From Desulfobacteraceae bacterium UBA5616 (GTDB taxonomy: Bacteria > Desulfobacterota > Desulfobacteria > Desulfobacterales > UBA5616): a DNA stretch of 38,844 nucleotides. How positions within the stretch are numbered: position 1 is the first letter of the stretch; each line of letters begins with the position of its first letter. Both the position numbers and the translations under genes were made by a program. The notes below the pieces were generated by a model, which saw only the letters and a program-made list of their open reading frames with translations, made no database searches and was not told where the DNA came from. The DNA is taken from contig DIKO01000116.1 of assembly GCA_002423615.1 (NCBI GenBank), forward strand, positions 1 through 38,844, in the 5' to 3' direction. Below, piece by piece: positions 1 through 7,736 of the stretch.

Positions 1-288
1 AACAGCTGGGGTTCTATGGGATGCAACCCAGTATGAGCCGCAAAGGGAATTGCTGGGACAATTCGCCTACGGAACGCTTTTTCCGTTCCCTAAAATCCGA
101 ACGGCTGACTGACTGTCGATTTTTTACCCGGAATGAGGCGAAGAATGAAGTTTTGGATTACATCACTTTTTACAACAGTATCCGGCTTCATTCTACCCTG
201 GGATATTTATCGCCTATGGCATATGAGAAAGAGCAATATCTAAAAAAGGTGGCTTAATTTTTGTGTCCGTTTTTACTTGACCATTACA
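1..288 (+). mobile_element. Right end of an IS3-family insertion sequence, cut by the window edge
   Basis: The segment holds the end of an IS3-type transposase gene, followed after about 30 bases by a terminal sequence whose reverse complement begins TGTAATGGTCAAG, a typical IS3-group terminal inverted repeat ending in CA on this strand. The element stops at about base 288, and from 289 the sequence is the last 24 bases of the CRISPR repeat. The insertion is therefore inside a repeat, at the leader-distal end of the array. The left end of the element, the target-site duplication and any repeats beyond it lie outside the window. The exact boundary is inferred from the terminal CA and from where repeat identity begins. 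Confidence 0.85.
3..257 (+). CDS. IS3-family transposase OrfB, C-terminal part (5' end outside window)
   Basis: This is the C-terminal end of the DDE transposase (rve integrase core) that cuts and joins IS3-type elements. The reading frame is open from the left edge, so the internal Met at 21 is not the real start. The visible segment carries the family block SMSRKGNCWDNSPTERFF, which contains the last catalytic Glu of the DDE triad (in PTERF). The typical YITFYNSIRLHSTLGYLSP end of IS3 OrfB proteins follows. The stop codon lies about 30 bases before the element's inverted repeat, as is normal for this family. Whether the full element is active cannot be judged from this fragment. Confidence 0.93.
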   Translation, partial: QLGFYGMQPSMSRKGNCWDNSPTERFFRSLKSERLTDCRFFTRNEAKNEVLDYITFYNSIRLHSTLGYLSPMAYEKEQYLKKVA

Positions 289-3200
289 CATCCCCACGGG
301 TGTGGGGAACGGACATTGAATTGCCAACCGCTGGTGTCGCGATACGGTTCATCCCCACGGGTGTGGGGAACGGAGATTGTTGAAAAATCCCGGCATACCA
401 CCACGCGGTTCATCCCCACGGGTGTGGGGAACGGTTTTCAATCTTATATGAGCCCTTAACCCTCGGCGGTTCATCCCCACGGGTGTGGGGAACGGGAAAG
501 CGGTTGCCTATGCGGTGTTGGTAGAGTCGGTTCATCCCCACGGGTGTGGGGAACGGAACACCGCCGGTGGCCAGGCCGTTGGGCAATACGGTTCATCCCC
601 ACGGGTGTGGGGAACGGTTGCATTTTCAGCGGTAGGCATATTGTTCTCCTGGTTCATCCCCACGGGTGTGGGGAACGGCCGGGGTCATCATGGCAGGTGA
701 AGATTCATCCCGGTTCATCCCCACGGGTGTGGGGAACGGTAGTTTTATCTTGACTTTTGCCTGAAAGTGTTCGGTTCATCCCCACGGGTGTGGGGAACGG
801 ACGGGTTTATTGATGAGGAATTGTATTGGTCCCGGTTCATCCCCACGGGTGTGGGGAACGGGCCACACCACAATGTCTAAGGCTGGTAGGGATCGGTTCA
901 TCCCCACGGGTGTGGGGAACGGGGTGTTTGGCCGAGGAACGTTGAACATCTGGACGGTTCATCCCCACGGGTGTGGGGAACGGGAAGAAAGGATGCCTGA
1001 ATGAAGGGTGAAATGCGGTTCATCCCCACGGGTGTGGGGAACGGATGGACATCGCTTTCGATGAAACCGCAAGTGACGGTTCATCCCCACGGGTGTGGGG
1101 AACGGGGTGTTTGGCCGAGGAACGTTGAACATCTGGACGGTTCATCCCCACGGGTGTGGGGAACGGACCCTTTGACTTCAACCGACCCAGTTATGGACCG
1201 GTTCATCCCCACGGGTGTGGGGAACGGTGAAATGCTTGCCGGGAACCCCTCTCAACTTCCGGTTCATCCCCACGGGTGTGGGGAACGGGTCATAGTTTTT
1301 TCAGTAAACGGTTTAACCATCGGTTCATCCCCACGGGTGTGGGGAACGGTGTCGAGTCGCAAGACGTTACCAGCCACCATGCGGTTCATCCCCACGGGTG
1401 TGGGGAACGGGAAACTAATTGCCGGGAACCCCTCTCAACTTCCGGTTCATCCCCACGGGTGTGGGGAACGGCGTCCATCTGCATGGCTACCATGTCGCCG
1501 GCTCGGTTCATCCCCACGGGTGTGGGGAACGGTCCCTCGATGCATATCCCGACATTGGTAAGTACGGTTCATCCCCACGGGTGTGGGGAACGGATTTTCT
1601 GGAGATCATCCACCCGTCATCAATTCGGTTCATCCCCACGGGTGTGGGGAACGGCAGGAAAACGACGGCCATGTTAAATGAAATCCCCGGTTCATCCCCA
1701 CGGGTGTGGGGAACGGTTCAGCCGCCTTCCATATCTCAAAAGCTGCCGCGGTTCATCCCCACGGGTGTGGGGAACGGTTTGATAGGGGCGTTGTTTTTTT
1801 CAATGGTTGCGGTTCATCCCCACGGGTGTGGGGAACGGTATATAGGGGTATATAGCGGACCCCTTAGGAACGGTTCATCCCCACGGGTGTGGGGAACGGG
1901 GTTTTCAAATAATTAACGATTATTGCGGCTACGGTTCATCCCCACGGGTGTGGGGAACGGGACGCGCGGCATCACTTCCAGAAGCCCCGAGGCGGTTCAT
2001 CCCCACGGGTGTGGGGAACGGCGTTTTTCGATATTGCGGTGATGTCCGGCAAACGGTTCATCCCCACGGGTGTGGGGAACGGGGATGGTTGTCGGGACAT
2101 GCGGGGCCACGTTGGCGGTTCATCCCCACGGGTGTGGGGAACGGAGTTCGGGGACTCGTTCAACGAAATATCCACCCGGTTCATCCCCACGGGTGTGGGG
2201 AACGGTCAATCCACTCCCAATCAATTGGCTTTCCGTCCGGTTCATCCCCACGGGTGTGGGGAACGGGATGTCCCGGTTGAACGGGAGATCCATATCGGCC
2301 GGTTCATCCCCACGGGTGTGGGGAACGGTCCTCGACCCACCGGCAATGCTGAGGCTCATCCGGTTCATCCCCACGGGTGTGGGGAACGGACGGTGAATCG
2401 CCGTTACAGGCCGAATCACGACGGTTCATCCCCACGGGTGTGGGGAACGGCCAGACGGGGTCGTCCCCCTCGGGGAAAAACCCGGTTCATCCCCACGGGT
2501 GTGGGGAACGGAAAAGTTCCGGGTGAGTCGCACATGTACCCGACGGTTCATCCCCACGGGTGTGGGGAACGGGATTCTGTGCGGATGGTTTACGACACCA
2601 TAGCCGGTTCATCCCCACGGGTGTGGGGAACGGGCTACCATGCCCTGATATCATCCAGAAAGGGACGGTTCATCCCCACGGGTGTGGGGAACGGAGGCGT
2701 TTCAACATATTGTTGAATCACTCTGACGGTTCATCCCCACGGGTGTGGGGAACGGATTAATTCCAGCCGAGCGAGATTATTCCATGCCGGTTCATCCCCA
2801 CGGGTGTGGGGAACGGTTTTATTGCCATTCGTCGTTATCCTCCATGTCCGGTTCATCCCCACGGGTGTGGGGAACGGTCTGGATGATATCAGGGCATGGT
2901 AGCGGTTGACGGTTCATCCCCACGGGTGTGGGGAACGGGCTGGTGGGGTTGGGACTATAACATTCCAAGACACGGTTCATCCCCACGGGTGTGGGGAACG
3001 GGGTTTTGTCCGATAGGGTTAGAAAAATTAGGGCGGTTCATCCCCACGGGTGTGGGGAACGGAACAACTATTAAACTAATCATTTAAGAAAGTCCGGTTC
3101 ATCCCCACGGGTGTGGGGAACGGCCGCTCCCGAAAATCCGGGAACATTTCCCCGGCGGTTCATCCCCACGGGTGTGGGGAACGGAAAGCCTGGTACTGGC

Positions 3201-4100
3201 AAGCAAATTCTGAACCGCGGTTCATCCCCACGGGTGTGGGGAACGGGCAATACCGGCATTTGGTTTTCATTTTATCACCGGTTCATCCCCACGGGTGTGG
3301 GGAACGGGGTTGCTCTGTCTAATCCCATTTTACGTTCTCCGGTTCATCCCCACGGGTGTGGGGAACGGTTCAGACTCAGCGCCAGGAATGGAAGCAGCAG
3401 CGGTTCATCCCCACGGGTGTGGGGAACGGAAAAGTTCCAGGTGAGTCGCACATGTATCCAACGGTTCATCCCCACGGGTGTGGGGAACGGCTCTTCTGAT
3501 TCAAAGCCGATTTTGGTGACTGCGGTTCATCCCCACGGGTGTGGGGAACGGAAAATTTCCGGGTGAGTCGCACATGTAGCCAACGGTTCATCCCCACGGG
3601 TGTGGGGAACGGTTCCCATGCGTCCTTTGCGCCGCCCGTTGCGACGGTTCATCCCCACGGGTGTGGGGAACGGGCCATGACATCCATCAAGGCCGCCATC
3701 CAGAACGGTTCATCCCCACGGGTGTGGGGAACGGTAACCGGCTGCCATGATTTCGTTGTGTCGTCACGGTTCATCCCCACGGGTGTGGGGAACGGATCGG
3801 ACAAAACCGCATAGGGAATTTATGGTTCGGTTCATCCCCACGGGTGTGGGGAACGGGTCTGTAATTCGTATTGGGGATATTATCCGGACGGTTCATCCCC
3901 ACGGGTGTGGGGAACGGCTAAACAACCTCACCGCACCTCCAACCATTGGCGGTTCATCCCCACGGGTGTGGGGAACGGAATTTCGGATGTTCGTGCGCCA
4001 TAGAAAGATGCGGTTCATCCCCACGGGTGTGGGGAACGGCCGCCAGATGCGATTGCTCTCCCCTGATGAGTCGGTTCATCCCCACGGGTGTGGGGAACGG
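289..4100 (-). CRISPR. Type I-E CRISPR array, 62 complete repeats plus one truncated repeat, 62 spacers
   Basis: A 29-base repeat recurs with a 61-base period from 345 to 4100. The first copy (289-312) retains only its last 24 bases. On the transcribed minus strand the repeat contains CCCCAC-ACCC-GTGGGG, the 6-bp hairpin recognised by Cas6e, and it ends in GAACCG, as type I-E repeats do. Fifty-seven spacers are 32 bases. Those at 1655, 2083, 2267 and 3185 are 33 bases, and that at 2939 is 34. The repeats are essentially invariant; the only difference seen is the first plus-strand base of the copy at 650 (T instead of C). Transcription from the cas2 side is inferred from repeat orientation and leader position, so the newest spacers are near 4070 and the oldest near 313. 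Three groups of identical or related spacers are described in the findings. Confidence 0.99.
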
Positions 4101-4192
4101 TCTTCCTGGAACATTACGAAATTATGGGATATTCCAGGAAGCTGATTTTATACCGACAAAATTCATATTTACAAAAGCCTCATATCAAATTG
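4101..4192 (-). promoter_or_regulatory. CRISPR leader with candidate promoter and inverted repeat
   Basis: This AT-rich stretch lies between the stop of cas2 and the first repeat, the normal place of a type I-E leader. Read on the minus strand, a perfect TTGACA at 4196-4191 overlaps the cas2 stop codon and is followed 17 bases later by TGTAAA (4 of 6 matches to a -10 box). A TATAAA at 4152-4147 is an alternative -10 box. A perfect 10-bp inverted repeat (CTTCCTGGAA at 4102-4111, TTCCAGGAAG at 4132-4141) begins one base from the leader-repeat junction. A one-mismatch IHF-like sequence at 4183-4195 sits too far from the junction to match the E. coli arrangement. Confidence 0.75.
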
Positions 4193-4510
4193 TCAAAGAA
4201 CATCCCCTTTTTCATCCGCCTCCTTTTCAAGCGGCATAAAGGAGACGAGCCTGAGCCCGTCATAGTCAATGGGAACCCGGCGATTTTCACCGAAAGTTTG
4301 AAAATCGAAACCGGATTCGGTGTTGGTGGCCCACGCCATGGCTACATTGCCGGTATCGGCCAAACGGGTAACCTGATCCCATATCATTTCCCGGATTCTT
4401 CGGGATACATCCCCCACATAAACACCAGCCCGGATTTCAAGCAGCCAGATGGCCAGGCGTCCACGGAGCCTCGGGGGTACATTCTCGGTTACCACGACCA
4501 GCATGCTCAC
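4193..4510 (-). CDS. cas2: CRISPR-associated endonuclease Cas2, type I-E
   Basis: Cas2e is the central dimer of the Cas1-Cas2 integrase that inserts new spacers at the leader end. The protein (105 aa) begins MSMLVVVTENVPPRLRGRL and continues WLLEIRAGVYVGDVSRRIRE, the recognisable type I-E Cas2 (CT1978-like) sequence, which differs from the Cas2 of other subtypes. It is slightly longer than the E. coli protein (94 aa), with an acidic C-terminal tail. The start is a GTG at 4510, one base after the cas1 stop, with AGGAG eight bases upstream; an ATG two codons later is possible but less well spaced. It is the last gene before the leader, and the candidate array promoter overlaps its stop codon. 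Confidence 0.97.
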   Translation of the reverse strand: MSMLVVVTENVPPRLRGRLAIWLLEIRAGVYVGDVSRRIREMIWDQVTRLADTGNVAMAWATNTESGFDFQTFGENRRVPIDYDGLRLVSFMPLEKEADEKGDVL

Positions 4511-4511
4511 G

Positions 4512-5441
4512 TTATTTGCTCCTGTGTCCTATGTCCCCGATGGTTTCCGGCTCTGGAATCGCAGGAGGCTGAGCGTCGAGGGGAGGCGGGGGCGGTTGAA
4601 TTTCGCCTGCCGCTAATATTTCTTCAATGGCCGGAATTATCCGGTTTAATATCCGTGATTGACGAAAGATGTCCCTGCAGGCGATTCGAACCTCTCTGTC
4701 CGGATGCGACGGATTTTTGGCAGCGACCTGAAAAGCAGCCGGCACGACGGTTTCAAACTTGAAGACATCGGCGATATCATAAACAAAGGACAAGGGCTTT
4801 CCGCTGTGCAGAAAACCAACGGCCGGGGCATAACCGGCTGCGAGAACGGCGGCTTCCGTGACGCCGTAAAGGCACGAAGTTGCGGCGCTGACACATTGAT
4901 TGGCCATGTCTCCTTTTGCCCAATCCCTGGGGTCATAGCGACGGCCGCGCCACTGGACCCGGTATTGTGAGGCCATCAGTTCGTACAGCTTTTTAACCCG
5001 AATGCCTTCAATCCCTCTTAATTGATCGACGCTGCGCTTTTCCGGCGGTTTTTCACCAAAGCGGATTTCAAACATTTTTCGCACGACTTTCAATCTCAAA
5101 TTTTCGTCCAGAGCGAGTTTGGCCTGGTAAAGCAGCTTGTCTGATCTGGCGCCTCCGGGCTGACCGCAAGAATAAAGCCGAACTCCTGCTTCACCCACCC
5201 AGATGAGCAATGTCCCTGTGGTCGCCGCCAGCTTCACCGCCGCGTGACTGATGCGAGTTCCGGGCTCCAGCATGATGCAGGCGACCGAGCCCACGGGGAT
5301 GTGTTTTCGTTCGCCGTTGACTTCGTCCACCACAACGAATGCGCCGTCCTTGACATCGATCCGGCCGTAATAGACAAAGATCATGGAAACGCGATCCTTA
5401 ATGGGAATAGGTTTTAAGGGGACAAAATCTTCCTGGCCCAT
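4512..5441 (-). CDS. cas1: CRISPR-associated integrase Cas1, type I-E
   Basis: Cas1e catalyses integration of prespacers into the leader-proximal repeat, together with Cas2. The protein has 309 aa (E. coli 305). The metal-binding residues can be placed: Glu145 in LRGIEGIRVK, His212 in GFLHSGKP, and Asp222 and Asp225 in VYDIADVFKFE. Each is offset by +4 from the E. coli active-site residues E141, H208, D218 and D221, so the enzyme should be active. The C-terminal tail is proline-rich (QPPPPPLDAQPP) and probably disordered. It lies only 21 bases downstream of the BRO-N gene, with GGAG upstream of the start, and one base from cas2. Adaptation genes are therefore likely co-transcribed with the BRO-N gene. 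Confidence 0.98.
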   Translation of the reverse strand: MGQEDFVPLKPIPIKDRVSMIFVYYGRIDVKDGAFVVVDEVNGERKHIPVGSVACIMLEPGTRISHAAVKLAATTGTLLIWVGEAGVRLYSCGQPGGARSDKLLYQAKLALDENLRLKVVRKMFEIRFGEKPPEKRSVDQLRGIEGIRVKKLYELMASQYRVQWRGRRYDPRDWAKGDMANQCVSAATSCLYGVTEAAVLAAGYAPAVGFLHSGKPLSFVYDIADVFKFETVVPAAFQVAAKNPSHPDREVRIACRDIFRQSRILNRIIPAIEEILAAGEIQPPPPPLDAQPPAIPEPETIGDIGHRSK

Positions 5442-5462
5442 GATGTAGATAGCTCCTTGTGC

Positions 5463-6308
5463 CTACTTTTCCGTCTTTTTCTTTTTCATGGACAACCGTT
5501 TCCGGCTTTCCGACTCGATCAGATAATTTTCAGGTGTTACGATACTTTCCCCGGTTTCTACTTCAAGCTTTTCTCTCGCTTCCCCTGAAATTCTGCCACC
5601 TTTTCGAGCTGCGGTCTTGTTTTCGGAAAAATCCCGGGCATCTTGTTTCCGGGCGATTTCCGTGGTGGCCGCTTCTCCCAGCATGGAAAAGATCAGCTCT
5701 AAATCGGTCATGTGATCCCGAAGATTCTCTCGCTCAAGTCCCTTGAGGTTCTTGTACTCGCCTGGCGTCAACCCGAAAGCCGCTTTGCTGATTTCAGAAG
5801 TTAAAATGGCGTATTCAGGCTCCCCCTTTACGTCACGCTTTTTCCATTCCTCTGTCAATTCAGCCCGGACGGCAATCCCCCGCATCCGCTTTTCAATCCA
5901 GGCATCGGAATACCCCTTGGCCTTGTAAATTTCCCGAGTGCGGCGATTGGCCAGTTCCGGGTCTTCGATTTCCTGAACCCGTTCATAGCCCACTTTCGCC
6001 AGCCAGCGTTTGAACGGTTCGGCTTTTGGCGAGGGGATGGATTGGATGATACGGAAAATGCCTTCGGTGTTGGCGCAATCGGCTTCTCTGAGCTTCCCGT
6101 CAGGCGCGGGCAGCTTCAACCCGTGACAAAATGTCACGGCTTCATGACTTTCCTGCTTTAGTCTCTGCTTAAGCTTCCGCCAATACGCCCCGGCATCAGG
6201 GCTGTCCGTGAGCGCCCCGCAAACATCCACCACCGAAAACCACCACTCGTTATTGTTCAGAACCCGACGGATCTTTTTGTTTTTGAAGACAACCAATCTT
6301 GTTTCCAT
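5463..6308 (-). CDS. BRO-N domain protein with DinD-like C-terminal region, inserted between cas6e and cas1
   Basis: The 281-aa protein starts METRLVVFKNKKIRRVLNNN and continues EWWFSVVDVCGALTDS, a BRO-N (baculovirus repeated ORF / phage antirepressor) DNA-binding domain, roughly residues 1-110. The second half, LTPGEYKNLKGLERENLRDH then MTDLELIFSMLGEAATTEIA (about 175-215), resembles the C-terminal region of DinD-type proteins. The tail is Lys-rich. BRO-N proteins are usually found in phages or as stand-alone bacterial genes; E. coli DinD is SOS-induced and reported to inhibit RecA. Here the gene has the orientation of the cas operon, 68 bases after cas6e and 21 before cas1, so co-transcription is likely. 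A role in cas regulation or adaptation is inference; a phage-derived passenger is the main alternative. Confidence 0.85.
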   Translation of the reverse strand: METRLVVFKNKKIRRVLNNNEWWFSVVDVCGALTDSPDAGAYWRKLKQRLKQESHEAVTFCHGLKLPAPDGKLREADCANTEGIFRIIQSIPSPKAEPFKRWLAKVGYERVQEIEDPELANRRTREIYKAKGYSDAWIEKRMRGIAVRAELTEEWKKRDVKGEPEYAILTSEISKAAFGLTPGEYKNLKGLERENLRDHMTDLELIFSMLGEAATTEIARKQDARDFSENKTAARKGGRISGEAREKLEVETGESIVTPENYLIESESRKRLSMKKKKTEK

Positions 6309-6376
6309 TTTTTCACCTTCAGGGAATGCGTTGAAAGTGCCCGAGAGATAGAACTGTCCGACAAATTTTTGTGTGC

Positions 6377-7051
6377 TTATTGCACGGGTGCAACCGATAG
6401 CATTCCGAGCCCCATGGATTTTCCATGTCCAATGCCTTTTTTCAAGGCATTGGTAAAACTGCTGGGTTCTTTAACCGATAAAATTCCATCATAAAGAACT
6501 GAAAAAAGTGTGATGGTTTGTCCAGAGTGCTTTCGGCCTGTAAGCATCAGCTCATGAGAAATCCTCACATCCACTCTGCATGATTTGTCTTCTGAAAGAT
6601 CAAAGGATGCCCCTTGAGGCAACAAAAACCCATGTTGATATGCCTGCCGCTCCATCCATTTTTCCTGCTCTTCCTGCTTTAACAAGCCTTTTCGTTTACC
6701 TTCGCGGGTTACGCATGGGTTGGCGCGCAACCTGAAACGAAAATATTGGCCGCGTATAATGGAATCAAGGGAAAGCCGTTCGTTCAAATCAATGGCGGCA
6801 TCAGTCTTTGCCAGCCACCCTTTGATACTGATATTCGACCAGTTCGGTAGAACTTGACTTTGAACGAGGATGCGCGGACAGCCCGTGGAATCAATCTCCG
6901 GCTCAAGCCGCCATAAAAACAAACCTTCAGGGCATCTATTATCTGGGGCGGCAAAAGCCCTACACAAAGTTGCGTGAAGTTGATAAGGGTCTGAAAGATC
7001 AAGCCTTGCTTCACGGCATTTTGGATCAAGATGAATTCTATTCAGGAACAT
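6377..7051 (-). CDS. cas6e: CRISPR repeat endoribonuclease Cas6e (CasE/Cse3)
   Basis: Cas6e cuts the pre-crRNA at the base of each repeat hairpin and stays bound to the crRNA 3' end in Cascade. With the chosen start the protein is 224 aa. The active-site segment DPYQLHATLCRAF carries Tyr23 and His26, at the same positions as in Thermus Cse3. The core contains YFRFRLRANP, and the C-terminus has the Gly-rich RNA-binding loop GIGHGKSMGLGMLSVAP. The start at 7051 is preferred over an in-frame ATG at 7105 because AGGAGG lies six bases upstream and the protein then begins MFLNRI like its family. It overlaps the end of cas5e by 14 bases, which indicates coupled translation. Confidence 0.97.
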   Translation of the reverse strand: MFLNRIHLDPKCREARLDLSDPYQLHATLCRAFAAPDNRCPEGLFLWRLEPEIDSTGCPRILVQSQVLPNWSNISIKGWLAKTDAAIDLNERLSLDSIIRGQYFRFRLRANPCVTREGKRKGLLKQEEQEKWMERQAYQHGFLLPQGASFDLSEDKSCRVDVRISHELMLTGRKHSGQTITLFSVLYDGILSVKEPSSFTNALKKGIGHGKSMGLGMLSVAPVQ

Positions 7052-7733
7052 TGGGGACCTCCTGTGGAAAGGGCATCCATTCAGAACGGACATATCTTGC
7101 ACCAAACCGTCGCTCTATAAAAGAGGACAATGGTTGATCCATTCTCAAAACACCTGAACCGTCATCGGACTCTAAAGAAATTAAGAGGTTCTTCGGGGGC
7201 TTTTCCCATGGTCTTAATTGTGTGATCCATGGCCATCCACTGAGAATATCCTTCAACGGCGCATTTTTTATTCCATTTTCAATAGCAACGGGTTCTGAAG
7301 GCACATAGGATTTCCTTCCCAACGCGAGAGGCCAGACTGGATTATTAAGCTTCCCCCCAATCTCTTCTAAAAATGCTCGATCATTTCCTTCGACTCCCAC
7401 CAGAAACGCTGCGTCCGCAAGATAGAATCGGTGAGAAACCACGCCATCCTTGGATGGTTTTCCATCTGCTTTAATGATGGTATCATTGACGGCGCACCCT
7501 GCAGTCTGGTAATCCCGTTTAGGAATACCGGACCGATCGTGACGTACTCCCATGGACAACTTTGTTAAGGGCTCAAGATCGGTCCAGTTTTCGCGGTCAA
7601 TGCCCATAGCGGCAGCCAGAAGGCCGACAATACCGGATTTGCTTGGCTCTTTTCCCGTATCACGCTGGTCAAATCGACTGGTTGTTCCCCATGATTGCAT
7701 GGGGCCAACCAAGCGAAGCAAAAGTGTTGGCAT
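7038..7733 (-). CDS. cas5e: Cascade subunit Cas5e (CasD)
   Basis: Cas5e binds the 5' handle of the crRNA and caps the Cas7 backbone in the type I-E Cascade complex. The 231-aa protein opens MPTLLLRLVGPMQSWGTTSR and continues GKEPSKSGIVGLLAAAMGI, the characteristic N-terminal RAMP segment of Cas5e (E. coli CasD is 224 aa). An AGGAG sits in the end of cas7e, seven bases before the ATG, and only three bases separate the two genes. The 3' end overlaps cas6e. No missing motif or frame disruption is seen, so it should be functional. Confidence 0.97.
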   Translation of the reverse strand: MPTLLLRLVGPMQSWGTTSRFDQRDTGKEPSKSGIVGLLAAAMGIDRENWTDLEPLTKLSMGVRHDRSGIPKRDYQTAGCAVNDTIIKADGKPSKDGVVSHRFYLADAAFLVGVEGNDRAFLEEIGGKLNNPVWPLALGRKSYVPSEPVAIENGIKNAPLKDILSGWPWITQLRPWEKPPKNLLISLESDDGSGVLRMDQPLSSFIERRFGARYVRSEWMPFPQEVPNVPE

Positions 7734-7736
7734 ATA

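Noticed and set aside
277..4145. Many long open frames across the array, encoding repeated FIPTGVGNG, VHPHGCGER or SSPRVWGT peptides
   Set aside because: They are the three translations of the CRISPR repeat with spacers between; the 61-base period shifts the frame at each unit. They are not genes.
4183..4195. IHF-like site TATCAA-ATTG-TCA in the leader
   Set aside because: One mismatch to the consensus and about 85 bases from the first repeat, whereas the known E. coli site is close to the junction. AT-rich DNA gives such matches by chance.
7052..7105. Longer N-terminus for cas6e (ATG at 7105)
   Set aside because: It lies inside cas5e, has no ribosome-binding site, and family proteins begin at the later Met, which has AGGAGG.
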